From assembly GCA_029204225.1 (NCBI GenBank), contig CM055101.1, positions 45,566,180-45,630,179 of the forward strand: a stretch of 64,000 bases of DNA. The letters are read 5' to 3'. The stretch comes from Diphasiastrum complanatum. Its lineage: Eukaryota > Streptophyta > Lycopodiopsida > Lycopodiales > Lycopodiaceae. This document shows positions 57,392-64,000 of this stretch, piece after piece; positions within the stretch are counted from its first letter, which is position 1; the number at the start of each line of letters is the position of its first letter. The position numbers were made by a program, and so were the translations under genes. The notes below the pieces were generated by a model. That model was not told the DNA's origin. It worked only from the letters and a program-made list of their open reading frames with translations, and ran no database searches.

Positions 57392-59062
57392 ATGGTGCAA
57401 TCCGACCTTTCCGGTCTGTGGGACGAGGTAGACATTGTCAGGCGGGTTGCCGACAAGGCCAACAAGACCGGTCAGAAGATCGTGCGCTGCCGATACTGTC
57501 TCGTCGAGTTTGCTGCATCCCTCACTCGCCTTAAAGGCCATCTGCTCGGTGCACGCGCCAAAAATGGTGCCACCTTGAATGCTGCCCCTTGTGGCAGCAT
57601 GACCGTCCCCGACAGGCAGCGACTATTGGACACCTACGGGCCGCGGCTCGTGGCAGGGGAGAACACCATTTCGGAGGGCGTTCTCCGATTTTGCACCGCT
57701 CCTTATGTGACTAACCCAGAGTTGCTGCCTGCTTGGCTGGCACGCACGAGGAGAGGGAGTGCATCCTCCTCTGGTCCCTTTGCCCCTCAGACAGCTCTGC
57801 CTCATGCACCCCCATCTGCTCAGATTCCGGTGGATCCCGTCCCATCGCGTCCGACAGTTGCCACTGCGGTTCCACCACCACCCACCGTTGCTCGCACTCC
57901 ACCAGTCTACGACTTTCTCATGGACTCTCCGCCACCCGAGCAGGCCCAGGATGGTACTGGGCGGGCCTTCGAGGATGTGGAAGAGATCCCTTCTTCCTTC
58001 CCTTCCCATCCGGATGACCTCCTCAGCCAGCAGTTTTCGTACCCCATGCCAGATGTTGCCCCTCCACCAGTGCACCCCACCTATGCTGCTGCACCCATCC
58101 CTGCCAGTGCATCCCACTCTCCCCATTCCACGTCTACAGCCGATGCATCCACCAGCGCCCAGCCTGTCGCGTCATCGTCCATTCCCGTCACGGTTGGTGC
58201 ACCGTGCTGGAGGTCCACCACCCGTCGTCCACCAGGGAGAGCTCTCGTGCAGCAGACCATTCGCGGCGCGCATCAGCCGCACATGGACAGAGAGGCCACA
58301 CAGGCCGTGGCCAGTCTGGTTTACGAGCTGAACCTGCCCTTTGCCATCACCGACTCTGAGCCCTTCAGAAGGGCCTTCCGCCTTGCACAGTCTGTCAGCC
58401 CTAGCTGGAGAGTCCCTAGTTCAGAGGTTGTCCGCACACACATGCTGAGGGATAGGGTCGAGTCCTTGTCTAGAGAGATGGAGCCTCTGCGTCGGCACTG
58501 GGCCACTTACGGTTGCAGCATCATGTCCGATGGCTGGACTGATGTCAGGAGGAGGCCGATCCTCAACATACTGGTCTCCAGCTGCATGGGCACACAGTTT
58601 TTGAGGGCAGTGGATTGCAGCAGGGGGGGGAGAGTCATATCTGCAGAGTTCATGTTTGATGTCATCAGGTCTTCCATCCTAGCCATAGGCCCACAGCATG
58701 TCGTCACGGTGGTGACGGACAATGCCACGAACTGCATTCAGATGGGTGTACTGCTAGAGGCCGAGTTCCCTCATATTGTTCATACCCCCTGTGCAGCCCA
58801 CGGCATAGACCTTTTGATGGGGGACATTGGAGCACTTCCCTGGGTTAGAGCCATCGTCCGGGAGGCCCTCTTCCTGGTGACTTTTGTCACCAGAAAGAGG
58901 CGTGTTCTTGCCATGTTTCGGGTGTTTAGCCATCTGGACCTCCACGGGCAGGGGTCACAGGTGCATCACGTGGCAGAGGTGGGACACATGGCACAGGTTA
59001 TACCGGCAGACAGGCAGGGCACACAGGGGGGGGCAGTGGCATACCTACCTATGTCGACATGA
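57392..59062 (+). CDS. hAT transposase-like protein, BED finger and DUF659, truncated
   Basis: The start MVQSDLSGLWDEVDIV is preferred because the BED finger follows at once; 32 more codons upstream are open but unlike the family. BED residues are CRYC (about 31) and RLKGHLLG...APC. A Pro-rich linker occupies about 120-290. The DUF659/hAT core shows catalytic-type Asp in IMSDGWTDVRRRP (about 378) and VVTDNATN (about 441), and CAAHGIDLLMGDIG (about 467). After FSHLDLH the similarity ends. The region with the third acidic residue and the hAT dimerisation domain is absent. The frame stops at TGA 59060-59062, just after a run of eight G. Confidence 0.82.
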   Translation: MVQSDLSGLWDEVDIVRRVADKANKTGQKIVRCRYCLVEFAASLTRLKGHLLGARAKNGATLNAAPCGSMTVPDRQRLLDTYGPRLVAGENTISEGVLRFCTAPYVTNPELLPAWLARTRRGSASSSGPFAPQTALPHAPPSAQIPVDPVPSRPTVATAVPPPPTVARTPPVYDFLMDSPPPEQAQDGTGRAFEDVEEIPSSFPSHPDDLLSQQFSYPMPDVAPPPVHPTYAAAPIPASASHSPHSTSTADASTSAQPVASSSIPVTVGAPCWRSTTRRPPGRALVQQTIRGAHQPHMDREATQAVASLVYELNLPFAITDSEPFRRAFRLAQSVSPSWRVPSSEVVRTHMLRDRVESLSREMEPLRRHWATYGCSIMSDGWTDVRRRPILNILVSSCMGTQFLRAVDCSRGGRVISAEFMFDVIRSSILAIGPQHVVTVVTDNATNCIQMGVLLEAEFPHIVHTPCAAHGIDLLMGDIGALPWVRAIVREALFLVTFVTRKRRVLAMFRVFSHLDLHGQGSQVHHVAEVGHMAQVIPADRQGTQGGAVAYLPMST

Positions 59063-60294
59063 TGGAGGAGGCTCTTGATAGAGGGCAGAGTGGTTTAGAT
59101 GCTGGTCCTGCAGATGTTTGGATGCGTGCAGCACAGAGTCATGGCCGTTACTACGACAGCACACCAGAGGAGGCACCTGGTGACTTTCATTGCACAGATT
59201 GGGAGGCCATGCAGGGTCTACAGGGTGCACATGATGAGGCACGGGATGAGGCTTGGGTTGATTCAGGGGTTGGTGCACAGGATGATTCAGAGGTCGGTGC
59301 ACAGGATGATTTAGAGGCTGGTGCACAGGATGAGTCCCAGAGCCCAGAGCATTTGTATTCGGATGCCCAGCTGGCCGACTTGGTTGCCACATTGGATTCA
59401 GAGGCCTTGCAGATGCCGAGTGTCAGGGCGCCCCCATCATCTCTTGCCAGCATGCCACACACAGAGTCCCAGCCAGAGCAGCCGCATGAGGTGCCTACAG
59501 TTCCTCCAGCTCCTCAGAGGGTGTATGTGCGTCGCACAGCTCCTCCAGTGCCACCGATGCCATTTAGGCCTGCATCCCCTCCATCGCCGTCCACTTCTGC
59601 AGCACCAGGTCTCCATGGCAGGCCACCATCTGTGCCCAGGTTTTCTCTTGCAGCGCCCACATCCACAGTGTCTCCTCCAGTGGCAGCACCCACGTCACAT
59701 CCTCCTCCTTTGGCAGCACCCAGGATGTACCAGTACCGGCCACCACAGCGCCCCTTTCAGTACATATCGCCACTGTACTCGCCTCCTGCACAGCCAGTTC
59801 CTCCACCTGCAGCAGCCCCACGGGCACACACTCCACGAGCTCATCCTCCTCGCTCAGTTGCACAGGGAGTTCCCTCTTTTGCTTCCCTATCCCAGCCGGC
59901 CTCAGCTTGGGCCCAGCCTAGCCAGCCAGGTGATTTGCATGGGGGTGACGAGGCATTGACAGCTCCTCTTGTCCGCAAGAGACCAGGCAGGCCCAAGGGT
60001 GCACCGAACAAGAAAGGCAAGGCACAGAAACTGCCAGGGAGGAGAGGACGACCACGCAGGGCTCCAGGTACAGGTAGAGGTGCAGTATCACAGCCAGTTG
60101 GAGCAGGTGTTGTTGGTTTGGCCTGCTTGGGGGCTGATGCGGAGGCTGATTGGGAGGATGAGGATGACGAGTCTTCCCCCTCGGATACACAGCCCATGCC
60201 AGTTCCAGACAGGCAGAGATATCGGCTGCGAGAGTCAGCTCGGGGCCCTGAGTTGTCTCCAGAGCATTCGTCTGAGTCAGAGCCAGAGCATTGA
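59059..60294 (+). CDS. AT-hook, proline-rich protein frame of hAT copy A
   Basis: A 411-codon frame overlaps the previous stop by ATGA, and its frame is already open upstream to the G8 run at about 59021. It is therefore probably the shifted C-terminal part of one transposase gene. The N-terminal acidic part has three copies of VGAQDDSE/LEAGAQDD-like units. The middle is Pro-rich. Two AT-hook-like motifs follow (KRPGRPKGAPNKK and RRGRPRRAP, about 307-340), then an acidic tail (ADWEDEDDESSPSD) and SPEHSSESEPEH. A nearly identical C-terminus occurs in copy B. It probably binds AT-rich DNA. Confidence 0.75.
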   Translation: MMEEALDRGQSGLDAGPADVWMRAAQSHGRYYDSTPEEAPGDFHCTDWEAMQGLQGAHDEARDEAWVDSGVGAQDDSEVGAQDDLEAGAQDESQSPEHLYSDAQLADLVATLDSEALQMPSVRAPPSSLASMPHTESQPEQPHEVPTVPPAPQRVYVRRTAPPVPPMPFRPASPPSPSTSAAPGLHGRPPSVPRFSLAAPTSTVSPPVAAPTSHPPPLAAPRMYQYRPPQRPFQYISPLYSPPAQPVPPPAAAPRAHTPRAHPPRSVAQGVPSFASLSQPASAWAQPSQPGDLHGGDEALTAPLVRKRPGRPKGAPNKKGKAQKLPGRRGRPRRAPGTGRGAVSQPVGAGVVGLACLGADAEADWEDEDDESSPSDTQPMPVPDRQRYRLRESARGPELSPEHSSESEPEH

Positions 60295-60817
60295 TTGTGG
60301 CTCTATTGTTTTAGTTTCAGTAGTTTGTCTCTAGCAGTCGGTCTACCATTGTACTCAGATGATTTTTCACATTATATACAGTGTTTGGCCTACATTATTT
60401 GCTGCACATTGTGCGTATGTCGCTCTGTACATGTGATGCTTTATTTTATGTTGAAGAATTCTATGTGCGTGTGTGAATCCTATTTTCATTTAATTTCGTT
60501 TGAAGTGAATGCTAGCTTCACATAGATGCACCTACATCATGAGCACAGCAATCACCCCTACACCCCAAACGACATTGAATAAACACATGTAATACATCTG
60601 CATTTAAAAAAATTACAAACATTGCATCTTACATGACCAGGCTCGCGTTGCACAAAAAACAACTATGTATATATTCAACCGTTGTATCAGGATAACATCA
60701 CATATACTGTCATTTTTTTAAGCAGCCATCTAGTTATTTGCTGCACCATAAACTGCCGAAAACTACATAGCAACAGTCCGCCACATACGGGTGGACCTCA
60801 TCTATTCTAAACATCCC
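60295..60817. other. 3' UTR region between convergent genes of copy A
   Basis: AT-rich non-coding sequence contains AATAAA at about 60578. The two genes converge on it. Confidence 0.55.
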
Positions 60818-61183
60818 TCACTGATCCTCCACCGACTCCTCGCCCTCGTCTGGTGCATTGTTTTGTCGCTCTTGCTCTGCCTCCCGGTTAGCCCGAGCTG
60901 CCTCCTGGTTAGCCCGACGTCTGGCCGCCCTTTCCCTGACCATGATGAGCTGCCGTCGTGTGAAATTCATTCCGATCTGCTCATCCAGATCCAGCTCGAC
61001 AGCGGGGACAGGATCCACAGCGGGGGCGGGTGGCTCCGGTTCCGGATTTCTCTGTCGAGTCTGTCGCAGCATCTCTCGGATATCTGCCTCTTGCTTCCGA
61101 TGCCTCTCGTTGTGCCTTCGGATATCTTCCTCAAGCTTTCTCCTGGCTTCGCCCTCGGGCTTCGGTGGTATTCGCTCAGCCAT
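60818..61183 (-). CDS. Small convergent gene of hAT copy A (unknown function)
   Basis: A 121-codon frame on the minus strand starts MAERIPPKPEGEARRK and ends GEESVEDQ. The start is the ATG shared with copy B. It is highly charged. The first half has an Arg/Glu-rich helix (KLEEDIRRHNERHRKQEADI) and a Pro/Ala/Val linker. The core VELDLDEQIGMNFTRRQL is the best-conserved block. The C-terminal half (RRRANQEAARANREAEQERQ) looks like a charged coiled coil. I know no family for it. It is convergent to the transposase and has a TATA-like box about 170 bp upstream. Confidence 0.72.
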   Translation of the reverse strand: MAERIPPKPEGEARRKLEEDIRRHNERHRKQEADIREMLRQTRQRNPEPEPPAPAVDPVPAVELDLDEQIGMNFTRRQLIMVRERAARRRANQEAARANREAEQERQNNAPDEGEESVEDQ

Positions 61184-61353
61184 CTCGATCGACCTTCTCC
61201 TCACAGCACCCTGATCCTTGAACACCCTCTCACAGCACCCTGGCTCTCAAACAGCCTCTCACAGCCTGTCACCGGCTCTCGCTTGCTCTCTCACTGTCTA
61301 TCACTAGCCCTCTCACAGCCTCTGAAAATGCCGACCACAATGGCATTGTGAGT

Positions 61354-61363
61354 GCCTATTTAT
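61354..61363 (-). promoter_or_regulatory. TATA-like box of the small gene (copy A)
   Basis: The minus strand reads GGGATAAATAGGCACTCAC. Copy B has GGGGTTAAATAGGCACTCAC at the matching place, so this block is conserved between the copies. Confidence 0.6.
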
Positions 61364-61414
61364 CCCCACAGCCTGATCAGCCATGTGGATCCCCATCATC
61401 CCTCCATGTGCCTC

Positions 61415-61590
61415 CGTACCCGCCCCCATGTGATGCTCCCCCCTGTGTTGGTCTCCCATTGGGCCCATGGTCTGCTCACCCACAATGCCCATGTGCCTCT
61501 GTACTTGCCCCCATGTGATGCTACCCCCCTGTGTTGGTCTCCCATTGGCCCCTCGGTCTGCTCACTCGCAGTGCCCATGTGCCACTGCAA
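61415..61590. repeat. About 80-bp tandem repeat, 2 copies (copy A)
   Basis: CCCATGTGATGCT, CTGTGTTGGTCTCCCATTGG and GGTCTGCTCAC recur with a period of about 80 bp, upstream of the small gene. The same unit occurs about five times in copy B. Confidence 0.85.
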
Positions 61591-61733
61591 CAGTCCCCTG
61601 CATCATGTACTGTACCCTCTTTTTTTACACCCAGAACCCCCTTTTTTTACTTTTTTTTGTCCTTTTTTGGTAGTTAATATGCAAAAAAAAATTATTAAAA
61701 ATATATTAAAAAATAAAAAAAAATATTAAAAAT

Positions 61734-61832
61734 GGTACCGCCCTGGTACCGCGGATCCCAGGGCGGTACCGTACCGGCGGTACCACTGATATGGTACCGG
61801 CGGTACCATACCAGCGGTACCACGAGGTACTA

Positions 61833-61834
<2 letters not shown>
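61734..61834. repeat. Right terminal region of hAT copy A
   Basis: It holds seven GGTACC sites in GGTACCGC/GCGGTACC contexts and ends in ACTATG, the inverse of CATAG(T). Confidence 0.8.

Positions 61835-61874
<40 letters not shown>
61835..61874. repeat. (AT)20 tract between two inverted hAT copies
   Basis: Pure AT repeat of 40 bp. It is flanked on the left by ...TACTATG and on the right by CATAGTGG, so both elements abut it with their CATAG ends. Confidence 0.95.
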
Positions 61875-61876
<2 letters not shown>

Positions 61877-61962
61877 TAGTGGCACGTGGTACCGCCATTA
61901 TGGTACCGCGGTTATGGTGCCGCCCTCAGACCAGCTGTACCAGGGCGGCACCACAAAAATAA
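61875..61962. repeat. Terminal region of hAT copy B
   Basis: Four or five GGTACC/GGTGCCGC-type words, more diverged than in copy A, follow the CATAG terminus. Confidence 0.7.
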
Positions 61963-62071
61963 TATTTTCTATTATTTAAAAAAAAAAAACCCTTTTAACA
62001 GGCTAAAACTAGGTAAAAAAATCAGGAAAAAAAAGGGCTACGGTTTAGAAAAAAGATGTTACTGTACAGGG

Positions 62072-62490
62072 GGCACTGTGGGAGAGCAGACCTGGTGGTC
62101 AATGGGAGTGCAGCATGTGGGAAATCCGGACAGGTACACCATCACATGGGCACTGTGGGGGAGCAGACCACGGACCCAATCGGAGTGCAGCATGTGGGGG
62201 AGCAATACATGGGGCAGGTACAGTAGCACATGGGCACTGTGGAGGAGCAGACCATGGACCCAATCGGAGTGCAGCATGTGGGGGAGCAATACATCCGGAC
62301 AGGTAGAGTAGCACATGGGTACTGTGGAGGAGCAGACCATGAACCCAATCGGAGTGCAGCATGTGGGGGAGCAAATACATCCGGACAGGTACAGCGTCAC
62401 ATGGGCACTGTGGAGGAGCAGACCATGGACCCAATCGGACTGCAGCATGTGGAGGAGCAATACATGGGGCAGGTACAGTAGCACATGGGA
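62072..62490. repeat. About 77-86-bp tandem repeat, 5 copies (copy B)
   Basis: Units begin GGGCACTGTGG near 62072, 62149, 62232, 62317 and 62403. They contain GAGCAGACC, CCCAATCGGAGTGCAGCATG and GGGGAGCAATACAT. They are the inverted equivalent of the copy A repeat. Confidence 0.9.
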
Positions 62491-62526
62491 TCATCAACAA
62501 AAGCAAATTGGGAAACAGGCTGTGGG

Positions 62527-62537
62527 GTTAAATAGGC
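62527..62537 (+). promoter_or_regulatory. TATA-like box of the small gene (copy B)
   Basis: GGGGTTAAATAGGCACTCAC lies about 205 bp before the ATG at 62738. Between them is a GTGAGAGGCTGTGAGAG-type repetitive leader (62541-62712), which is also present in copy A (61225-61330). Confidence 0.58.
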
Positions 62538-62737
62538 ACTCACGAGACAGTGAGAGAGCCAGTGAGAGGCATTGTGGGAGGCTGTGAGGGAGAGCCAGTG
62601 AGAGGCTGTGAGAGAGAGGCATTGTGAGAGGCTGTGTCACAGACCGAGTGAGAGGCAGGCTGTGAGAGAGCCAGTGAGAGCCATTGAGAGGCTGTGAGAG
62701 GCTGTGAGGGTCATTTCGAGCAACAGGGTGTCGTGAG

Positions 62738-63082
62738 ATGGCGGAGGGCGAAGCCAGGAGGAAGCTCGAGGAAGACGTCCGAAGGCACAATGAAAGGCAT
62801 CGGAAGCAAGAGGCAGACATTGCAGAGATGCTGCGAGAGACTCAGCAGAGACACCCAGAGCTGCAGATCCCCGCCCCCGCTGTGGCCCCCGCCCCCGCTG
62901 TCGAGCTGGATTTGGATGAGCAGATCGGAATGAACTTCACACGACGGCAGCTCATCATGGTCAGATAAAGGACGGCCAGACGTCGGGCTGATCAGGAGGC
63001 AGCTCGGGCTAACCGGGAGGCAGAGCGAGAGCGACATAACAATGCTCCTGACGAGGGCGAGGAGTCAGTGGAGGATCCATAG
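62738..63082 (+). pseudogene. Small gene of hAT copy B (one nonsense codon)
   Basis: The homolog of the copy A small gene starts MAEGEARRKLEEDVRRHNER and ends GEESVEDP. Relative to copy A it lacks about seven residues after MAE, and it has a TAA at 62966 right after the conserved core (TRRQLIMVR). The reading frame is otherwise kept to the same C-terminus. Amino-acid differences are concentrated in the linker; the core is unchanged. Confidence 0.78.
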
Positions 63083-63089
63083 GAATGTT

Positions 63090-63575
63090 TAGCATAGATG
63101 GGGTCTAGCCGTATGTGGCTGACTGTTGTTATGTAATGTTCATCAGTAGATGAGGCAACATTTAGTGTCTAGCATAGTGTAAAGAACAGCCCCAGCCGTA
63201 TGCGGCGGGAATATGTACTGTAATTTTGATACATCTGATGAATTAATGTACGGTGTGTTTTTTGTGCAATGCGTGCCTTGTGTATTGCAATCTGATGTAT
63301 GTGTTTACGAAATGCTATCAGGGGGGTTGTATTTCTATGTTCTGCATATGCTCTCAACCTCTGTAGTGAAAACTAATTGAAAACACACACACACCATTTG
63401 AAGTAAAACTGCAAGTAGAACATCACAATTACAAATTGACAAATACACATTGTGCAGTGAATAGAATACGTCCAACACTAAATATAATATGAAAAATGGT
63501 CTGAATACAGTGTTCGACCATCTGGTCGCCAAACATGGAACATGATATCAAACTGCTGAAAATAAAATGACAGAG
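63090..63575. other. 3' UTR region between convergent genes of copy B
   Basis: Non-coding AT-rich sequence in the same position as 60295-60817 of copy A. Confidence 0.5.
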
Positions 63576-63581
63576 CTACAA

Positions 63582-64000
63582 TCAATGCTCTGCCTCAAAC
63601 TCAGATGAATGCTCCGGAGACAACTCAGGGACCCGAGCTGACTCTCGCAACTGATATCTATGCCTGTCTGGTACTGGCATGGGCTGTGTATCCGAGGGGG
63701 AAGACTCGTCATCCTTGTCCTCTCAATCTGCCTCCACATCAGCCCCCAAGCAGGCTAAACCAACAACACCTGCTGCAGCTGGCTGTAATACTGCACCTCT
63801 ACCAGCAATTGGAGCCCTGCGAGGTCGTCCTCTCTTCCCTGGCAGTTTTTGTGCCCTGCCTTTCTTGTTCGGTGCACCCTTGGGCCTTCCTGGCCTCTTG
63901 CGGACGAGGGGAGCCGTCAATGCCTCATCACCCCCATGTAGATCACCTGGCTGACTAGGTTGGGCCCAAGCTGCGGCCGGCTGGGATAGAGTAGCCAAAG
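63582..64000 (-). pseudogene. AT-hook frame of hAT copy B, 3' part (nonsense codon)
   Basis: The minus strand reads QPSQPGDLHGGDEALTAP, the AT-hook region KRPGRPKGAPNKKGRAQK and RGRPRRAP, then LGADVEAD. There a TGA (about 63723) replaces the Trp codon present in copy A. Beyond it the frame stays aligned to the shared end SPEHSSEFEAEH. The 5' part lies outside the window. Confidence 0.8.

Larger units (their letters stand above)
57006..61834 (+). mobile_element. hAT-like DNA transposon copy A, two genes
   Basis: It begins CATAGGTCCCGCGG and ends ...GAGGTACTATG, that is CATAGTACC inverted, with TA repeats on both sides. Both ends are filled with GGTACC/GGTACCGCGG words (about six left, seven right). 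It encodes on the plus strand a BED/DUF659 transposase-like frame and an AT-hook frame, and on the minus strand a convergent 121-codon gene. Length is 4829 bp. The C-terminal transposase core was not found, so its activity is doubtful. Confidence 0.82.
61875..64000 (-). mobile_element. hAT-like transposon copy B, reversed, runs off the window
   Basis: It starts CATAGTGGCACGTGGTACC and carries, in mirror order to copy A, GGTACC-type terminal words, the ~80-bp tandem repeats, the TATA-like box, the small gene and the end of the AT-hook frame. It therefore lies in the opposite orientation. Its other end is outside the window. Confidence 0.82.

Noticed and set aside
57623-58331. Several long frames opposite or shifted to the hAT transposase
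   Set aside because: Shadows caused by GC-rich, Pro-rich coding DNA; the BED and DUF659 motifs are only in the chosen frame.
61352-61729. 125-codon plus-strand frame near the end of hAT copy A
   Set aside because: It reads through the ~80-bp repeats and AT-rich terminus; not maintained in copy B.
62059-62506. Cys/His/Pro-rich frames of about 140 codons in the tandem repeats of copy B
   Set aside because: They are repeat translations open in several frames and on both strands; the matching copy A region is not conserved as protein.

Overview
This is nuclear DNA from a land plant. The reasons are a split full-size PDR-type (ABCG) ABC transporter gene with plant-type domain order and conserved GT-AG introns, Ty1-copia and Ty3-gypsy chromovirus retrotransposons primed by initiator tRNA-Met, plant-type LINEs, hAT DNA transposons, a PPR remnant, and long AG/CT microsatellites. 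Gene density is very low, introns reach 9-10 kb and TEs are nested, so the genome is probably large. I cannot name the species. The first six bases are a HindIII site, which would fit a cloned-insert end.

Layout. 1-15.7 kb: decayed TE territory with a broken copia element (4.1-8.4 kb, +), a copia RT fragment (8.4-9.4 kb, -), a gypsy RT/RNase H fragment (10.3-11.0 kb, -), short-period tandem repeats (11.0-11.7 kb), a PPR pseudogene (12.9-13.4 kb) and two hairpin-forming inverted repeats (14.2 and 14.5 kb). 15.7-42.4 kb: the only gene that looks intact, a PDR ABC transporter. Twenty exons can be followed in frame (1228 codons plus 2 nt). Intron 4 (about 10 kb) holds a gypsy element, itself hit by a solo LTR, and a reversed copia fragment. 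Intron 11 (about 8.7 kb) holds copia pieces, a 600-bp hAT MITE, a gypsy element, LINE pieces and a tRNA-like sequence. The last TMD exons are not in the window.

42.4-50 kb: CT microsatellites, a CobW/P47K GTPase pseudogene and consecutive LINE copies. 50.0-56.1 kb: a young Ty3-gypsy chromovirus with two 358-bp LTRs differing at 2 positions and a CTCTT target duplication, inserted in a LINE. Its pol frame is open, but the RT catalytic block is deleted in frame. 56.3-57.0 kb: an LTR of the family sitting in PDR intron 4.

57.0-64.0 kb: the most unusual part. Two hAT-like DNA transposons lie tail to tail around one (AT)20 tract, with CATAG termini and GGTACC-rich subterminal repeats. Copy A carries a BED-finger/DUF659 transposase frame, an AT-hook frame and a convergent small gene of 121 codons. 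The small gene, its TATA-like box and the ~80-bp tandem repeats upstream of it recur in copy B. This looks like a two-gene transposon and is the best candidate here for something undescribed.

How it fits together: the ABC transporter is the host gene. Everything else is mobile DNA or its debris, and nesting order gives relative ages (LINE older than the 50-kb gypsy; intron-4 gypsy older than the solo LTR; intron-11 copia older than the MITE).
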